From Proteobacteria bacterium UBA964 (lineage in GTDB: Bacteria > Pseudomonadota > Gammaproteobacteria > Steroidobacterales > Steroidobacteraceae), in assembly GCA_002292945.1 (NCBI GenBank), contig DBCG01000023.1, positions 1 to 16,806 on the forward strand: DNA of 16,806 bases. The letters run 5' to 3'. Both the position numbers and the translations under genes were made by a program. The notes under the pieces are model-generated. The model was not told where the DNA came from, did no database searches, and worked only from the letters and a program-made list of their open reading frames with translations. Below, in pieces: positions 1-6,321 of the stretch. How positions within the stretch are numbered: the stretch's first letter is position 1; every line of letters begins with the position of its first letter.

Positions 1-435
1 CTGGCCGACCCAAGCTGGGGCCAGACTGGCCTGCCCGGCACCCGCAAGCACCAAAAGCGCAAAAGGCATGATGGAAAAACCGCCAAACTGCAGCAGGCTG
101 CCCATCCAGATGTAGGGCACGCGCCGCCAACCCAGTTGCGAGCGGTGGTTGTCCGAGCGAAAACCTATGAGCGCGCGCAAGGGCGCAATGAGCAGGGGCA
201 GCGCCACCATGAAGGACACCAGCATGGCGGAGACTTTGAGCTCCACGATCATCACGCGGTTGAGGGTGCCCACCAGCATGACCATGGCCATGCCGACAGA
301 AATTTGAAACAGCGACAAGCGCAGCAAACGCGACAGCGGCAAATCATCGCTGGCGGCGTCGGCAAAAGGGAGGAAACGGGGACCCCAACCTGCCAGAACC
401 GTACCCCAATTGCTGCGATTTTTGGTGGTGTTCAT
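1..435 (-). CDS. pucC: PucC, LH2 assembly / BChl delivery protein of the major facilitator fold (partial, C-terminus beyond left edge)
   Basis: The first 145 codons are visible and run off the left edge without a stop. The protein opens MNTTKNRSNWGTVLAGWGPR, then has a hydrophobic segment at about residues 36-60 (LLRLSLFQISVGMAMVMLVG). The stretch PLLIAPLRALIGFRSDNHRS at about 84-103, with GWRRVPYIWMG after it, is typical of the PucC/LhaA/bch2 family of about 12-helix inner-membrane proteins. Members help assemble light-harvesting complexes, probably by handling bacteriochlorophyll; that role comes from the family. It lies 54 bp downstream of pucA and is co-directional, the usual pucBAC order. 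The ATG at 435 is chosen because an in-frame TGA lies two codons upstream and the next Met falls inside the first helix. No good Shine-Dalgarno is visible. LhaA is the closest alternative, but position next to pucBA favours PucC. Confidence 0.88.
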   Translation of the reverse strand, partial: MNTTKNRSNWGTVLAGWGPRFLPFADAASDDLPLSRLLRLSLFQISVGMAMVMLVGTLNRVMIVELKVSAMLVSFMVALPLLIAPLRALIGFRSDNHRSQLGWRRVPYIWMGSLLQFGGFSIMPFALLVLAGAGQASLAPAWVGQ

Positions 436-440
436 AAGTC

Positions 441-470
441 AAGAGAACAACCAGGCGCTTGCGCGCCTGG
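441..470 (-). terminator. Hairpin with T-rich tail between pucA and pucC (terminator or attenuator)
   Basis: On the minus strand, a perfect 8-bp stem CCAGGCGC / GCGCCTGG with a GCAA loop occupies 470-451. It is followed by the T-rich run TTGTTCTCTT (450-441). It sits 19 bp after the pucA stop and 15 bp before pucC. This looks like a rho-independent terminator or 3' stabilising hairpin that would give more pucBA than pucC message. The T-run is interrupted, so read-through is likely. Confidence 0.6.
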
Positions 471-489
471 CCGTTCGGGCTTTCACCCT

Positions 490-684
490 TTACTTCTTCA
501 CCGCAGCATCCGCAGCAGGCGCCGCAGCGACCACTTTGGTACCACCGTTCAGAAAGTCTTTCACCCAGGTGGTGTTGGTCGTCAGGGCCAAATGCACGCT
601 GAACGACGAGATCGCCACAGCCGCAATGAACACCGGAATGCCCACCGAAGGTTTCACCACACACCACATTTTCGAGTAGATCAT
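490..684 (-). CDS. pucA: LH2 alpha chain (B800-B850/B820 peripheral antenna), 64 aa
   Basis: Single-helix antenna polypeptide of the inner membrane that binds BChl a and carotenoid with PucB. It has the LH2-alpha N-terminus (MIYSKMWCVVKPSVGIPVF) with Lys/Trp before Pro, one transmembrane helix at about residues 14-36, and His31 as the B850 ligand. TTW lies at 38-40, matching the TTW of Rps. acidophila LH2 alpha position for position. After it comes Phe44-Leu45-Asn-Gly-Gly where B850-type chains have Tyr44-Trp45-Gln-Gly-Gly. That Phe-Leu pair is the one known from the B800-820 (LH3) form. The last 16 or so residues are Ala/Lys-rich. The ATG at 684 has GGGAG about 8 nt upstream, and the gene begins 12 nt after the pucB stop. 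Confidence 0.93.
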   Translation of the reverse strand: MIYSKMWCVVKPSVGIPVFIAAVAISSFSVHLALTTNTTWVKDFLNGGTKVVAAAPAADAAVKK

Positions 685-696
685 GATGAATCTCCC

Positions 697-849
697 TTAC
701 TTGAGCCAGGGTGAGTAAATGTAGGCCAGCAGATGGGCAAATGCGGCAATCATGCCGAAAATCTGCGTACCCTGGATGAGATTTCGGTGAATCTCCTCCG
801 ATTCGGCCTCGGTCAGTCCCGTTGGCCAGACTTTGTCTGAGTTAGACAT
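697..849 (-). CDS. pucB: LH2 beta chain, 50 aa
   Basis: Partner of PucA in the peripheral antenna ring. The chain begins MSNSDKVWPTGLTEAESEEI. The beta-type motif EEIHRNL carries the outer His, and the B850-ligand His lies exactly 18 residues later in FAHLLAYIYSPWL, with Trp at +9 from it as usual. There is one transmembrane helix at about 22-45. The ATG at 849 is preceded by AAGGAG with 7 nt spacing. Longer upstream in-frame starts (to 942) are rejected because they lack this site and the residues do not resemble an antenna chain. The pucB-pucA order and 12-nt gap indicate one transcript. Confidence 0.94.
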   Translation of the reverse strand: MSNSDKVWPTGLTEAESEEIHRNLIQGTQIFGMIAAFAHLLAYIYSPWLK

Positions 850-953
850 CGTTTTCTCCTTGCAGAAGACGTGCTCGGCCCGCACGAGGGCTATTCTTGG
901 CCACCACGGCCAGGAATGGGGTTGCCTTGACATCACTTTCAAGGTTGTTCATC
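850..953 (-). promoter_or_regulatory. crtC-pucB intergenic region with two short inverted repeats; likely holds the puc promoter
   Basis: This 104-bp gap is one of the longest on the left side of the window. It contains CCTTGA-N8-TCAAGG at 925-944 and TGGCC-N5-GGCCA at 898-912. The first lies 9 nt past the crtC stop and could be a 3' hairpin or an operator. No perfect TGT-N12-ACA (PpsR) site and no convincing -35/-10 pair was found, so promoter placement here is inference from position. Confidence 0.4.
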
Positions 954-2162
954 TCAAGCCCGCCTCGGCATGCGCCATGGCAACATGGCTTGAACCACCG
1001 GTGACACCAGACGCGGCACCGACAAGGTTTCGTGAAAGGCGAGCAAGGGCTCGCCAGCGTGCTCAAATTGCAGCAAGGCCCGCTGGTAAAAAGGCGTGTC
1101 TTCGAGTTGTTCGTGCACTCGCACGGTTTGCGCGCTGCGCATGCGCCGATCGATGCGCCAGCCGGTCTTGGACAAAGGCTGCACCGGCGGCGTGGCGATG
1201 GGCTCAACCGTGCCTTGCGGTGTGAAGCGCAGTGAGAGCACGCGGTCTTCTGTGCCGGGCGCTTGCATGTCATAAAACACCACCGTGCTGCCATCGCGGG
1301 TGCGGGCGCGCGACCAGTCCCAGGTGTGAAAACCCCGGTCCACCGGCTCGTCTCCTTCGTTGGAGTCCAGATACGCGTGGCCTTGCCATTTCAGATCGGG
1401 GGCGTTCAGATCGACCTCGATGCGCGAGCTGGGGGCCAGCGGTCCCCAGCGGTGCTGGGCATTCACATCCAGCGGTGTGGAGTAGCCAAACAACTGCTGC
1501 GGCCACAGTTTGATGCGGCCGCGCACCCGGCGCGGGATGGGCACACACACCTCGTCGATGTCGATGATCAGGCAGTCGCCGTCCCAACTCAGTTGGCTTG
1601 GGCCGATGCTGAAGTGCCGTGCACTGCGGGCGCAGTGCCGTTGACCACGCTCGGTCATGGCCCAGCGGCCCTGGCCTTTGCTGTAAATGGCCACGTTCAG
1701 GGCGCAGTGGTTGTCCGGGCTGGAGCGACCACGCCCACGCGCCCATGCGTAATAAGGCGAAAACACACTGCCTACGAACGCGATGAGGGTGATGCCGTGT
1801 TCACCGTCATCGCTCATGGCGTCGACATACCACCAAAGGTAGCCCCCCTCGGGTACGTGCTGGTCAAAGCGAGGCTCGCCATCAGCGCCTCGGCCGCCCG
1901 CCGCCCGGACAAGGCCGCCATGGGCACGCCTGGCCCCGGATGCACGCTGCCCCCCGCCAGATACAGGCCCTGCAGGGGTGTGGTGGAGCCAGGTCGGCTG
2001 AAGATGCTGGTCCAGCCGTGCGTCGCCTGCCCGTACAACGCTCCCCCGCTGGCCGGAAAGCGCTGATGAAAATCCCACGGCGTCGTTCGCAGGCTGTTGC
2101 TCGCCGTAGGTCGCAGGTTCAGGCCCAGTTGGCGCAGGTGCTGAAAGGTGTGCGTTTGGCAT
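954..2162 (-). CDS. crtC: Acyclic carotenoid 1,2-hydratase (hydroxyneurosporene synthase), betaproteobacterial-type copy
   Basis: Adds water to the terminal C1-C2 double bond of neurosporene/lycopene-type acyclic carotenoids, making 1-hydroxy products for CrtD and CrtF. The hydratase core is clear from about residue 98: GGYLWWYVDAMSDDGEHG, then SVFSPYYAWAR, then LNAPDLKWQGHAYLDSNEGD and FHTWDWSRA. It is about 305 aa, the family's usual core size. The start is the difficulty. No ATG, GTG or TTG lies between the core and residue 29, so the protein must begin well inside crtD: ATG 2162 (402 aa) or GTG 2078 (374 aa). ATG 2162 has a perfect AGGAGG 10 nt upstream. An ATG at 1817 overlapping the crtD stop as ATGA would give 287 aa but would remove the WWYVDA block, which the second crtC also has. 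As I recall, a long CrtC of similar size (about 44 kDa) is described for Rubrivivax. Function is secure; the start is not. Confidence 0.85.
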   Translation of the reverse strand: MPNAHLSAPAPTGPEPATYGEQQPANDAVGFSSALSGQRGSVVRAGDARLDQHLQPTWLHHTPAGPVSGGGQRASGARRAHGGLVRAAGGRGADGEPRFDQHVPEGGYLWWYVDAMSDDGEHGITLIAFVGSVFSPYYAWARGRGRSSPDNHCALNVAIYSKGQGRWAMTERGQRHCARSARHFSIGPSQLSWDGDCLIIDIDEVCVPIPRRVRGRIKLWPQQLFGYSTPLDVNAQHRWGPLAPSSRIEVDLNAPDLKWQGHAYLDSNEGDEPVDRGFHTWDWSRARTRDGSTVVFYDMQAPGTEDRVLSLRFTPQGTVEPIATPPVQPLSKTGWRIDRRMRSAQTVRVHEQLEDTPFYQRALLQFEHAGEPLLAFHETLSVPRLVSPVVQAMLPWRMPRRA

Positions 2163-3346
2163 TGTTCTAAGGCCTCCTCATTGATTGCGTTGCCATCACC
2201 GCAGGCAGGGGCGTTGACCAAACAAAACAAGCGCTCGGCTTGGCCGTTCGGCAGCGGCGCGGGTCGGTCTTGTGCACAGACATAGACCGTGGGCTGTTCG
2301 GGCAAGCGCTGGCGCTCAAAGATGTCTTCGAATTCGCTGGCATAAGTGCTCTGGAAAAACACGTTGTGCCGGTCCAGCGCCACGCCTTCAGCAGGTGTAT
2401 TCATGGACCAGGTCAAGGCCGACAAGGAGCGTGGTGGCGCGTCTGTTGGCACAGCACGGCGAACGTCGTCGCCCAGCAATCCTTGGCGCAAAGCGGCGGC
2501 GTCGCCATTAAAAATAACGCGTTCGGCAGGCAAGAATTCCCCCGACTCGAGGTGCACACCACCAACGCGGCCTTGGCGCATCTCAATGCGCTGGCAGCGG
2601 CTGTTGTAACGGAACACCGCGCCACGGCGGTGGGCCACTCGCGCCAGCGCCTGGGCCATGCCGACCATGCCGCCTTCAACCGACCAGACCCCGTCCATCT
2701 CGACTTGTGCGATCAACATGAGCGTGGCGGGCGACTGCCAAGGCGATGAGCCGCAGTAGGTGGCGTAGCGCGCAAACAGCTGGCGCAAACGCGGGTCTGA
2801 AAACTGGTGGCCGAGTTGTTGCCAGAGGCTGCGCATGGGGCCCAGTTGGGCCAACACCCCCAGCCCTTTGAACCCCAACTCGCCCATGAAGCCGCCCATG
2901 CTGGGGCGCTGGGCGCGGATCATCGGGCCTTCGAGCGTGGCGTAGAGCTGACGTGTGGTCTTGCAAAAATCCCGGAAGCGCCGGGCTTCTTCGCCACCCG
3001 ACCAGGCGGCAATGGCGGCTTCGCTCTCACGCGCGTCGGCCGACAAATCGAGCTGGCTGCCATCGGGCCAGAAGTGGCGGGCCAGCACCTGAAGCGGTGT
3101 GATGCGCATCTCAGCCTCGACGCTGGTGCCCACGCTGCGCAGCAAATCGTCGAACACCCATCGCATGGTGAACACGGTGGGGCCGCTGTCGATGTGTGCG
3201 CCGTTCACCTCGCGGCTGTGCACCTTGCCACCGGGCGCACCCGAAGCCTCAACCACCGTGACCTCGAGCCCTTGGTGCGCGAGCGCGATGGCGCTGCACA
3301 AACCGCCCATGCCTGCGCCCACGATAACGACACGGTGCTCAGACAT
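1814..3346 (-). CDS. crtD: Hydroxyneurosporene / methoxyneurosporene desaturase (CrtI-family FAD oxidoreductase), 510 aa
   Basis: Introduces the C3-C4 double bond in 1-hydroxy or 1-methoxy carotenoids after CrtC. The N-terminal dinucleotide-binding fold is VVIVGAGMGGL (about residues 6-16), ending in VVEASGAPGGKV. SGPTVFTMRWVFDDL at about 54-68 is the CrtD version of the family signature. The C-terminal FAD motif is LYLAGGSVHPGPGVPMAALS. Length is normal for CrtD/CrtI (about 490-520). The first 8 nt overlap the end of crtA, with AGAGGT ahead of the ATG. The last ~20 residues (from about TSTYPRG) are a tail read from DNA that also encodes the conserved start of the CrtC core in another frame. 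CrtI is the alternative; neighbours crtA and crtC and the TVFTM motif favour CrtD. Confidence 0.9.
   Translation of the reverse strand: MSEHRVVIVGAGMGGLCSAIALAHQGLEVTVVEASGAPGGKVHSREVNGAHIDSGPTVFTMRWVFDDLLRSVGTSVEAEMRITPLQVLARHFWPDGSQLDLSADARESEAAIAAWSGGEEARRFRDFCKTTRQLYATLEGPMIRAQRPSMGGFMGELGFKGLGVLAQLGPMRSLWQQLGHQFSDPRLRQLFARYATYCGSSPWQSPATLMLIAQVEMDGVWSVEGGMVGMAQALARVAHRRGAVFRYNSRCQRIEMRQGRVGGVHLESGEFLPAERVIFNGDAAALRQGLLGDDVRRAVPTDAPPRSLSALTWSMNTPAEGVALDRHNVFFQSTYASEFEDIFERQRLPEQPTVYVCAQDRPAPLPNGQAERLFCLVNAPACGDGNAINEEALEQCQTHTFQHLRQLGLNLRPTASNSLRTTPWDFHQRFPASGGALYGQATHGWTSIFSRPGSTTPLQGLYLAGGSVHPGPGVPMAALSGRRAAEALMASLALTSTYPRGATFGGMSTP
2173..2178 (-). promoter_or_regulatory. Shine-Dalgarno inside crtD that favours the long crtC start
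   Basis: AGGAGG on the minus strand lies 10 nt upstream of the ATG at 2162. It is inside the crtD coding frame (Glu-Glu-Ala codons), so it could be chance. It is the best ribosome-binding site available to any crtC start candidate. Confidence 0.45.
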
Positions 3347-4169
3347 GGCTGACCTCTAGGCTGGGCACTCCCGCCAAGTGGCTGCTGGTCTGCGCTGCAT
3401 TGGTTGGCAGTGTGGCGGTCAAAGCAGTTGCATCAAAACTGCGGCCTTGCCAGGCCCCCGCCATCTGCAACACCTGCATGCGCACAAAAAGTGATTCAGA
3501 AAAAAACTGGTGCTTGTAAGCAGCTGCACTGGCCACCTGGTGGGCGCCCTGGCGGGCATACTGCAGCATGGCGGCCGTGTCCTGCCACAGGCTGAAGGTG
3601 CATTGGCGCACCAATGGCGCTTCGCCCAGGCCCATGGCCAACAAACAACCCGGGGCTTGGCCCAGGTCGGCTTGAGCGGCCGGGGCATAGCGCCAAAAAG
3701 CCATGGCTTTGGTGGGCACAATGCTGGCGCGGGTCAGCACGGCAAAAGGGGTCTTAGGCGTTTGCTCGTTGTCGCCCTCTGAGCCCAATGACTGCGGTGT
3801 GCTCGCTTGCCAGGCTTGTTTGTCCCAATGGCCTCGGGCCGATTGCACGGACAAAACGCCTGTCCAGCACTCGCGGGCACGACTGCGGTAGGCCTGCACT
3901 GCAGGGCTGTCGAGAAACTTCAAGGCCAGATCGATGTGGCTGAAGGTGCAGATCAAACCTTGGTGTGTGGCACTGGGCCGAAGACTGAACCCACCACCAT
4001 GGCCACTGCCCATGACCTTGACCATGGTCAGACCGGGCACGTCTTTGTAGGGCGTGGCCCCGGCCACCAGACGCAACCAACCCCAGCCTTGGTGCTGACG
4101 CAAAAAATCGACCAGCAACACCACCACCACACCGGACAGTGGGTCATGGAGTGCGGGAAGATCGTCCAT
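3339..4169 (-). CDS. crtA: Spheroidene monooxygenase, 276 aa
   Basis: Oxygen-dependent enzyme that adds the C2 keto group to spheroidene or spirilloxanthin (spheroidenone under air). Family-like features are the hydrophobic opening SGVVVVLLVDF, GATPYKDVPGLTMVKVMGSG (about residues 42-61), GGGFSLRPSATHQGL, and FAVLTRASIVPTKAMAFWRY in the middle, followed by CTFSLWQD. Length fits the family (about 240-290). The start at 4169 is the first Met after pufC and gives the expected N-terminus. Upstream in-frame Mets lie inside pufC and are rejected. No clear Shine-Dalgarno precedes it, so translation may be coupled to pufC, whose stop is 37 bp upstream. The end overlaps crtD by 8 nt. Confidence 0.88.
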   Translation of the reverse strand: MDDLPALHDPLSGVVVVLLVDFLRQHQGWGWLRLVAGATPYKDVPGLTMVKVMGSGHGGGFSLRPSATHQGLICTFSHIDLALKFLDSPAVQAYRSRARECWTGVLSVQSARGHWDKQAWQASTPQSLGSEGDNEQTPKTPFAVLTRASIVPTKAMAFWRYAPAAQADLGQAPGCLLAMGLGEAPLVRQCTFSLWQDTAAMLQYARQGAHQVASAAAYKHQFFSESLFVRMQVLQMAGAWQGRSFDATALTATLPTNAAQTSSHLAGVPSLEVSHV

Positions 4170-4206
4170 GACGGGGGTCCGGGGAGGGGGTGAAAGCCGT
4201 GCGCAA

Positions 4207-5298
4207 CTACTTGGAGGCTGGAGCAGGTGCTGCGGATTGCGCAGCGGCCACCTTGGCTGCAGCCAGAGCAGGCTTGAGCAATTCAGGAAAGTCCTTGGCC
4301 ATTTGTGCGCCGTTGAGTGGCTTGTAAGCCCCTTGGTGGCAGGTGGCACAGTTGAGCTTGGCCACATCACCCGTTGGACCTTTGCGGTGCGCCGGGAAGA
4401 CTTCCGTCAAAGGCTCCATGTAGGTCAGGTTCAGGTCCCGCGCCATGCGAATGCCATGCCAGGCGGTCACGCGTTGGGGTGGGCTGTTTTCCCAGTCTTG
4501 GAAAGACTGCGTATTGTGGCAATAAGTACAGTTCACACCCAGCGAAGTCGACATGTGCGTCATCAGGCCATAGGTCCACTCAGCCTGCTTGATCGACTGG
4601 CGGTTGCCCGAGGGCAGCGCTGTAGGGCCGTTCACACGAATATTTTGCTTGTCCAGCAAAAACGGGGTGAACGGGTCGTTCGGCAGCGATGACAAATTGA
4701 CCACGGCGGAAGGCTCGTTTTGTCCGGCTTTGTCACCCATGAAGTTCGAACCATAAGGCTGCGGGTTGGACTTGAACCAGATGGCACTGGGCACGGGCTC
4801 GCCTCGGTGGCAGGTGTAGCAGGTCACCCCGGTCTGGGCCACATGGGGTTGCCAGTCGGCGTTGATGTGCTGCGTCATCTCGACCATGCGACGGGCCACC
4901 ACCTTGGTGTACTTGCTGTCGTCTGCAAAGTTGGGCAGCGCGTGACAATAGGCGCAGCCCTCCTTAGGCGACACCCAATTGGTCATGGACACCATCAGAC
5001 GGTTGAATTCACCCACACTCAAATTACCCAAAACTTTGACGTTTTGGTAAGCCTCTGATGCCTTGGGGCCTTCAGAGCCGGGAGACGGAATGACGGGTGG
5101 TGGTTGGTTGAGCGCGGTTTTGACTTCGAGCAGGCGGGGGTTATAGACCTGAACCATGCCGGTGCCCCGGTAGCCGCTTTGGACCGATTCTGGAATGGGC
5201 CGCTCGCAGCCTGCCAAAACCAGACCCGCCAAAGCCAAGCCCAAAACTTTGACCATACGGCCGGTCCAGCCAGAAGAGAAAGAAAAATTCATGTTCAT
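4207..5298 (-). CDS. pufC: Photosynthetic reaction centre tetraheme cytochrome c subunit, 363 aa
   Basis: Periplasmic electron donor that re-reduces the photo-oxidised special pair. The N-terminal membrane segment VLGLALAGLVLAG ends in a lipobox LAGC, so Cys31 is the predicted acylated residue. Four heme motifs are present: CAYCH (115-119), CYTCH (160-164), CTYCH (257-261) and CATCH (317-321). Length and heme number match four-heme PufC proteins. The C-terminus is an Ala-rich tail. The ATG at 5298 overlaps the pufM stop as ATGA and has GGAGG 6 nt upstream. A second ATG two codons later is less well spaced. The gene belongs to the puf operon and is read after pufM. Confidence 0.96.
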   Translation of the reverse strand: MNMNFSFSSGWTGRMVKVLGLALAGLVLAGCERPIPESVQSGYRGTGMVQVYNPRLLEVKTALNQPPPVIPSPGSEGPKASEAYQNVKVLGNLSVGEFNRLMVSMTNWVSPKEGCAYCHALPNFADDSKYTKVVARRMVEMTQHINADWQPHVAQTGVTCYTCHRGEPVPSAIWFKSNPQPYGSNFMGDKAGQNEPSAVVNLSSLPNDPFTPFLLDKQNIRVNGPTALPSGNRQSIKQAEWTYGLMTHMSTSLGVNCTYCHNTQSFQDWENSPPQRVTAWHGIRMARDLNLTYMEPLTEVFPAHRKGPTGDVAKLNCATCHQGAYKPLNGAQMAKDFPELLKPALAAAKVAAAQSAAPAPASK

Positions 5299-6272
5299 GG
5301 CTTGCCTCCAGTGCTCAGAGCAGGGTCAACCATCCCTGGAAAAATCTCGGGGTACGGTGGTGCCACACCATGCTTGATGGCCCACAGGTACCAGTTGTCC
5401 ACCACGGTGCCAGTCAACAAGATGCCAATGCCGCCCGTGATGGGGCACAGGACGGCGAACCACCAGGCCCAGCGGTGAATCGACTCCATGGTGGCGTTGA
5501 AGCCCATGGTCCAGCGCCAGAACAGGGCAGCACGCTCAGAGGCCGTGCCACGGTCGGTGATCTGTTCGATCTCGCGCTCACCGCCATAACGGGTCACCGC
5601 CAAAATGGTGGCACCGTGCATGGCGAACAACAGAGCTGAGCCATACAAAAACACAATGGACAGCGCATGGAAGGGGTTGTAGAACAGGTTGCCGTAGCGC
5701 AGCGAGAAGGCCGCCGTCCAGTCCAGGTGAGAAAAGATGCCGTAAGGCACGGCCTCACCCCAAGAACCCATCAAGATGGGGCGGAACAGACCCAGCACCA
5801 AGAACAACCAGATGGCTGCGGCAAAAGCCCAAGCGATGTGCAGGCCCATGCCCAACTCGACAGCGCGACGGTAAGTACGGGCCCACCAAAGCAAAATGGA
5901 CGCCGTGAGGAACAGGCCCACGATCAGAAACCACCCGCCTTGGTTGAGTGGAGGCAAACTCAGGCCGTAACTTGGGGGTGGCGGCTCCAGCGACAGCCAG
6001 AACAACTGGCGCACGAACTGGATGGGGTCGTAGTTGACCGAGGCCAGCATGTTCATGCCGATCAAGGTGAATGCGATCAAACCGCACACCAATGAGGCCA
6101 AACCGAGCCCCCCCAGGTAAATCGGACCCAACTGGGCATTGCCCAGCTTTCCGAGCCAGTAACTGATCACGGGTTGTCCTGTGCGCGGACTGTTGCCGTG
6201 ACCCAGCTCCACCCCGTGGTGGACTGGACCCACGGCTTGCACCGTGGTGAACAGGTTTTGATAATCGGCCAT
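5295..6272 (-). CDS. pufM: Reaction centre M subunit, 325 aa
   Basis: Five-helix membrane protein forming the type-II reaction centre with PufL. Residues fall at the classic M numbering: His202 (special-pair ligand, NPFHALSIVF), His219 and His266 (non-heme iron, AMHG and SIHRWAWWFA), and Glu234 within GGEREIEQ (iron). The ligand-bearing motif FPYG of the L subunit appears here as VPYGIFSHLDW. GAGGAG upstream supports ATG 6272. The codon use is of the moderate-GC kind found on the left side of the window. It overlaps pufC by 4 nt and starts 49 bp after pufL. Confidence 0.97.
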   Translation of the reverse strand: MADYQNLFTTVQAVGPVHHGVELGHGNSPRTGQPVISYWLGKLGNAQLGPIYLGGLGLASLVCGLIAFTLIGMNMLASVNYDPIQFVRQLFWLSLEPPPPSYGLSLPPLNQGGWFLIVGLFLTASILLWWARTYRRAVELGMGLHIAWAFAAAIWLFLVLGLFRPILMGSWGEAVPYGIFSHLDWTAAFSLRYGNLFYNPFHALSIVFLYGSALLFAMHGATILAVTRYGGEREIEQITDRGTASERAALFWRWTMGFNATMESIHRWAWWFAVLCPITGGIGILLTGTVVDNWYLWAIKHGVAPPYPEIFPGMVDPALSTGGKP

Positions 6273-6321
6273 TGAAGGTACTCCTCTATTCTTCAGATTC
6301 GGACAGGTTTTGTCATCCGAC

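Noticed and set aside
136..714. 192-codon plus-strand ORF over pucC and pucA
   Set aside because: Low-complexity His/Arg/Gln composition and antisense to clear antenna genes.
925..944. FNR box in the crtC-pucB gap (TTGA...TCAA)
   Set aside because: The halves are 8 bp apart; an FNR site needs TTGAT-N4-ATCAA (6 bp between TTGA and TCAA).
1814..1817. ATGA overlap as the start of crtC (287 aa)
   Set aside because: Attractive for coupling and length, but it would remove the GGYLWWYVDA block that aligns with GYTWWYIDA of the second crtC. Kept only as an alternative.
1263..2066. 267-codon plus-strand ORF opposite crtC/crtD
   Set aside because: Antisense to the two carotenoid genes, with no ribosome-binding site or known domain.
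6273..6321. Mobile element or repeat marking the composition change
   Set aside because: The pufL-pufM gap is ordinary and the change lies inside pufL. No transposase, terminal repeats or target duplication were seen anywhere in the window.
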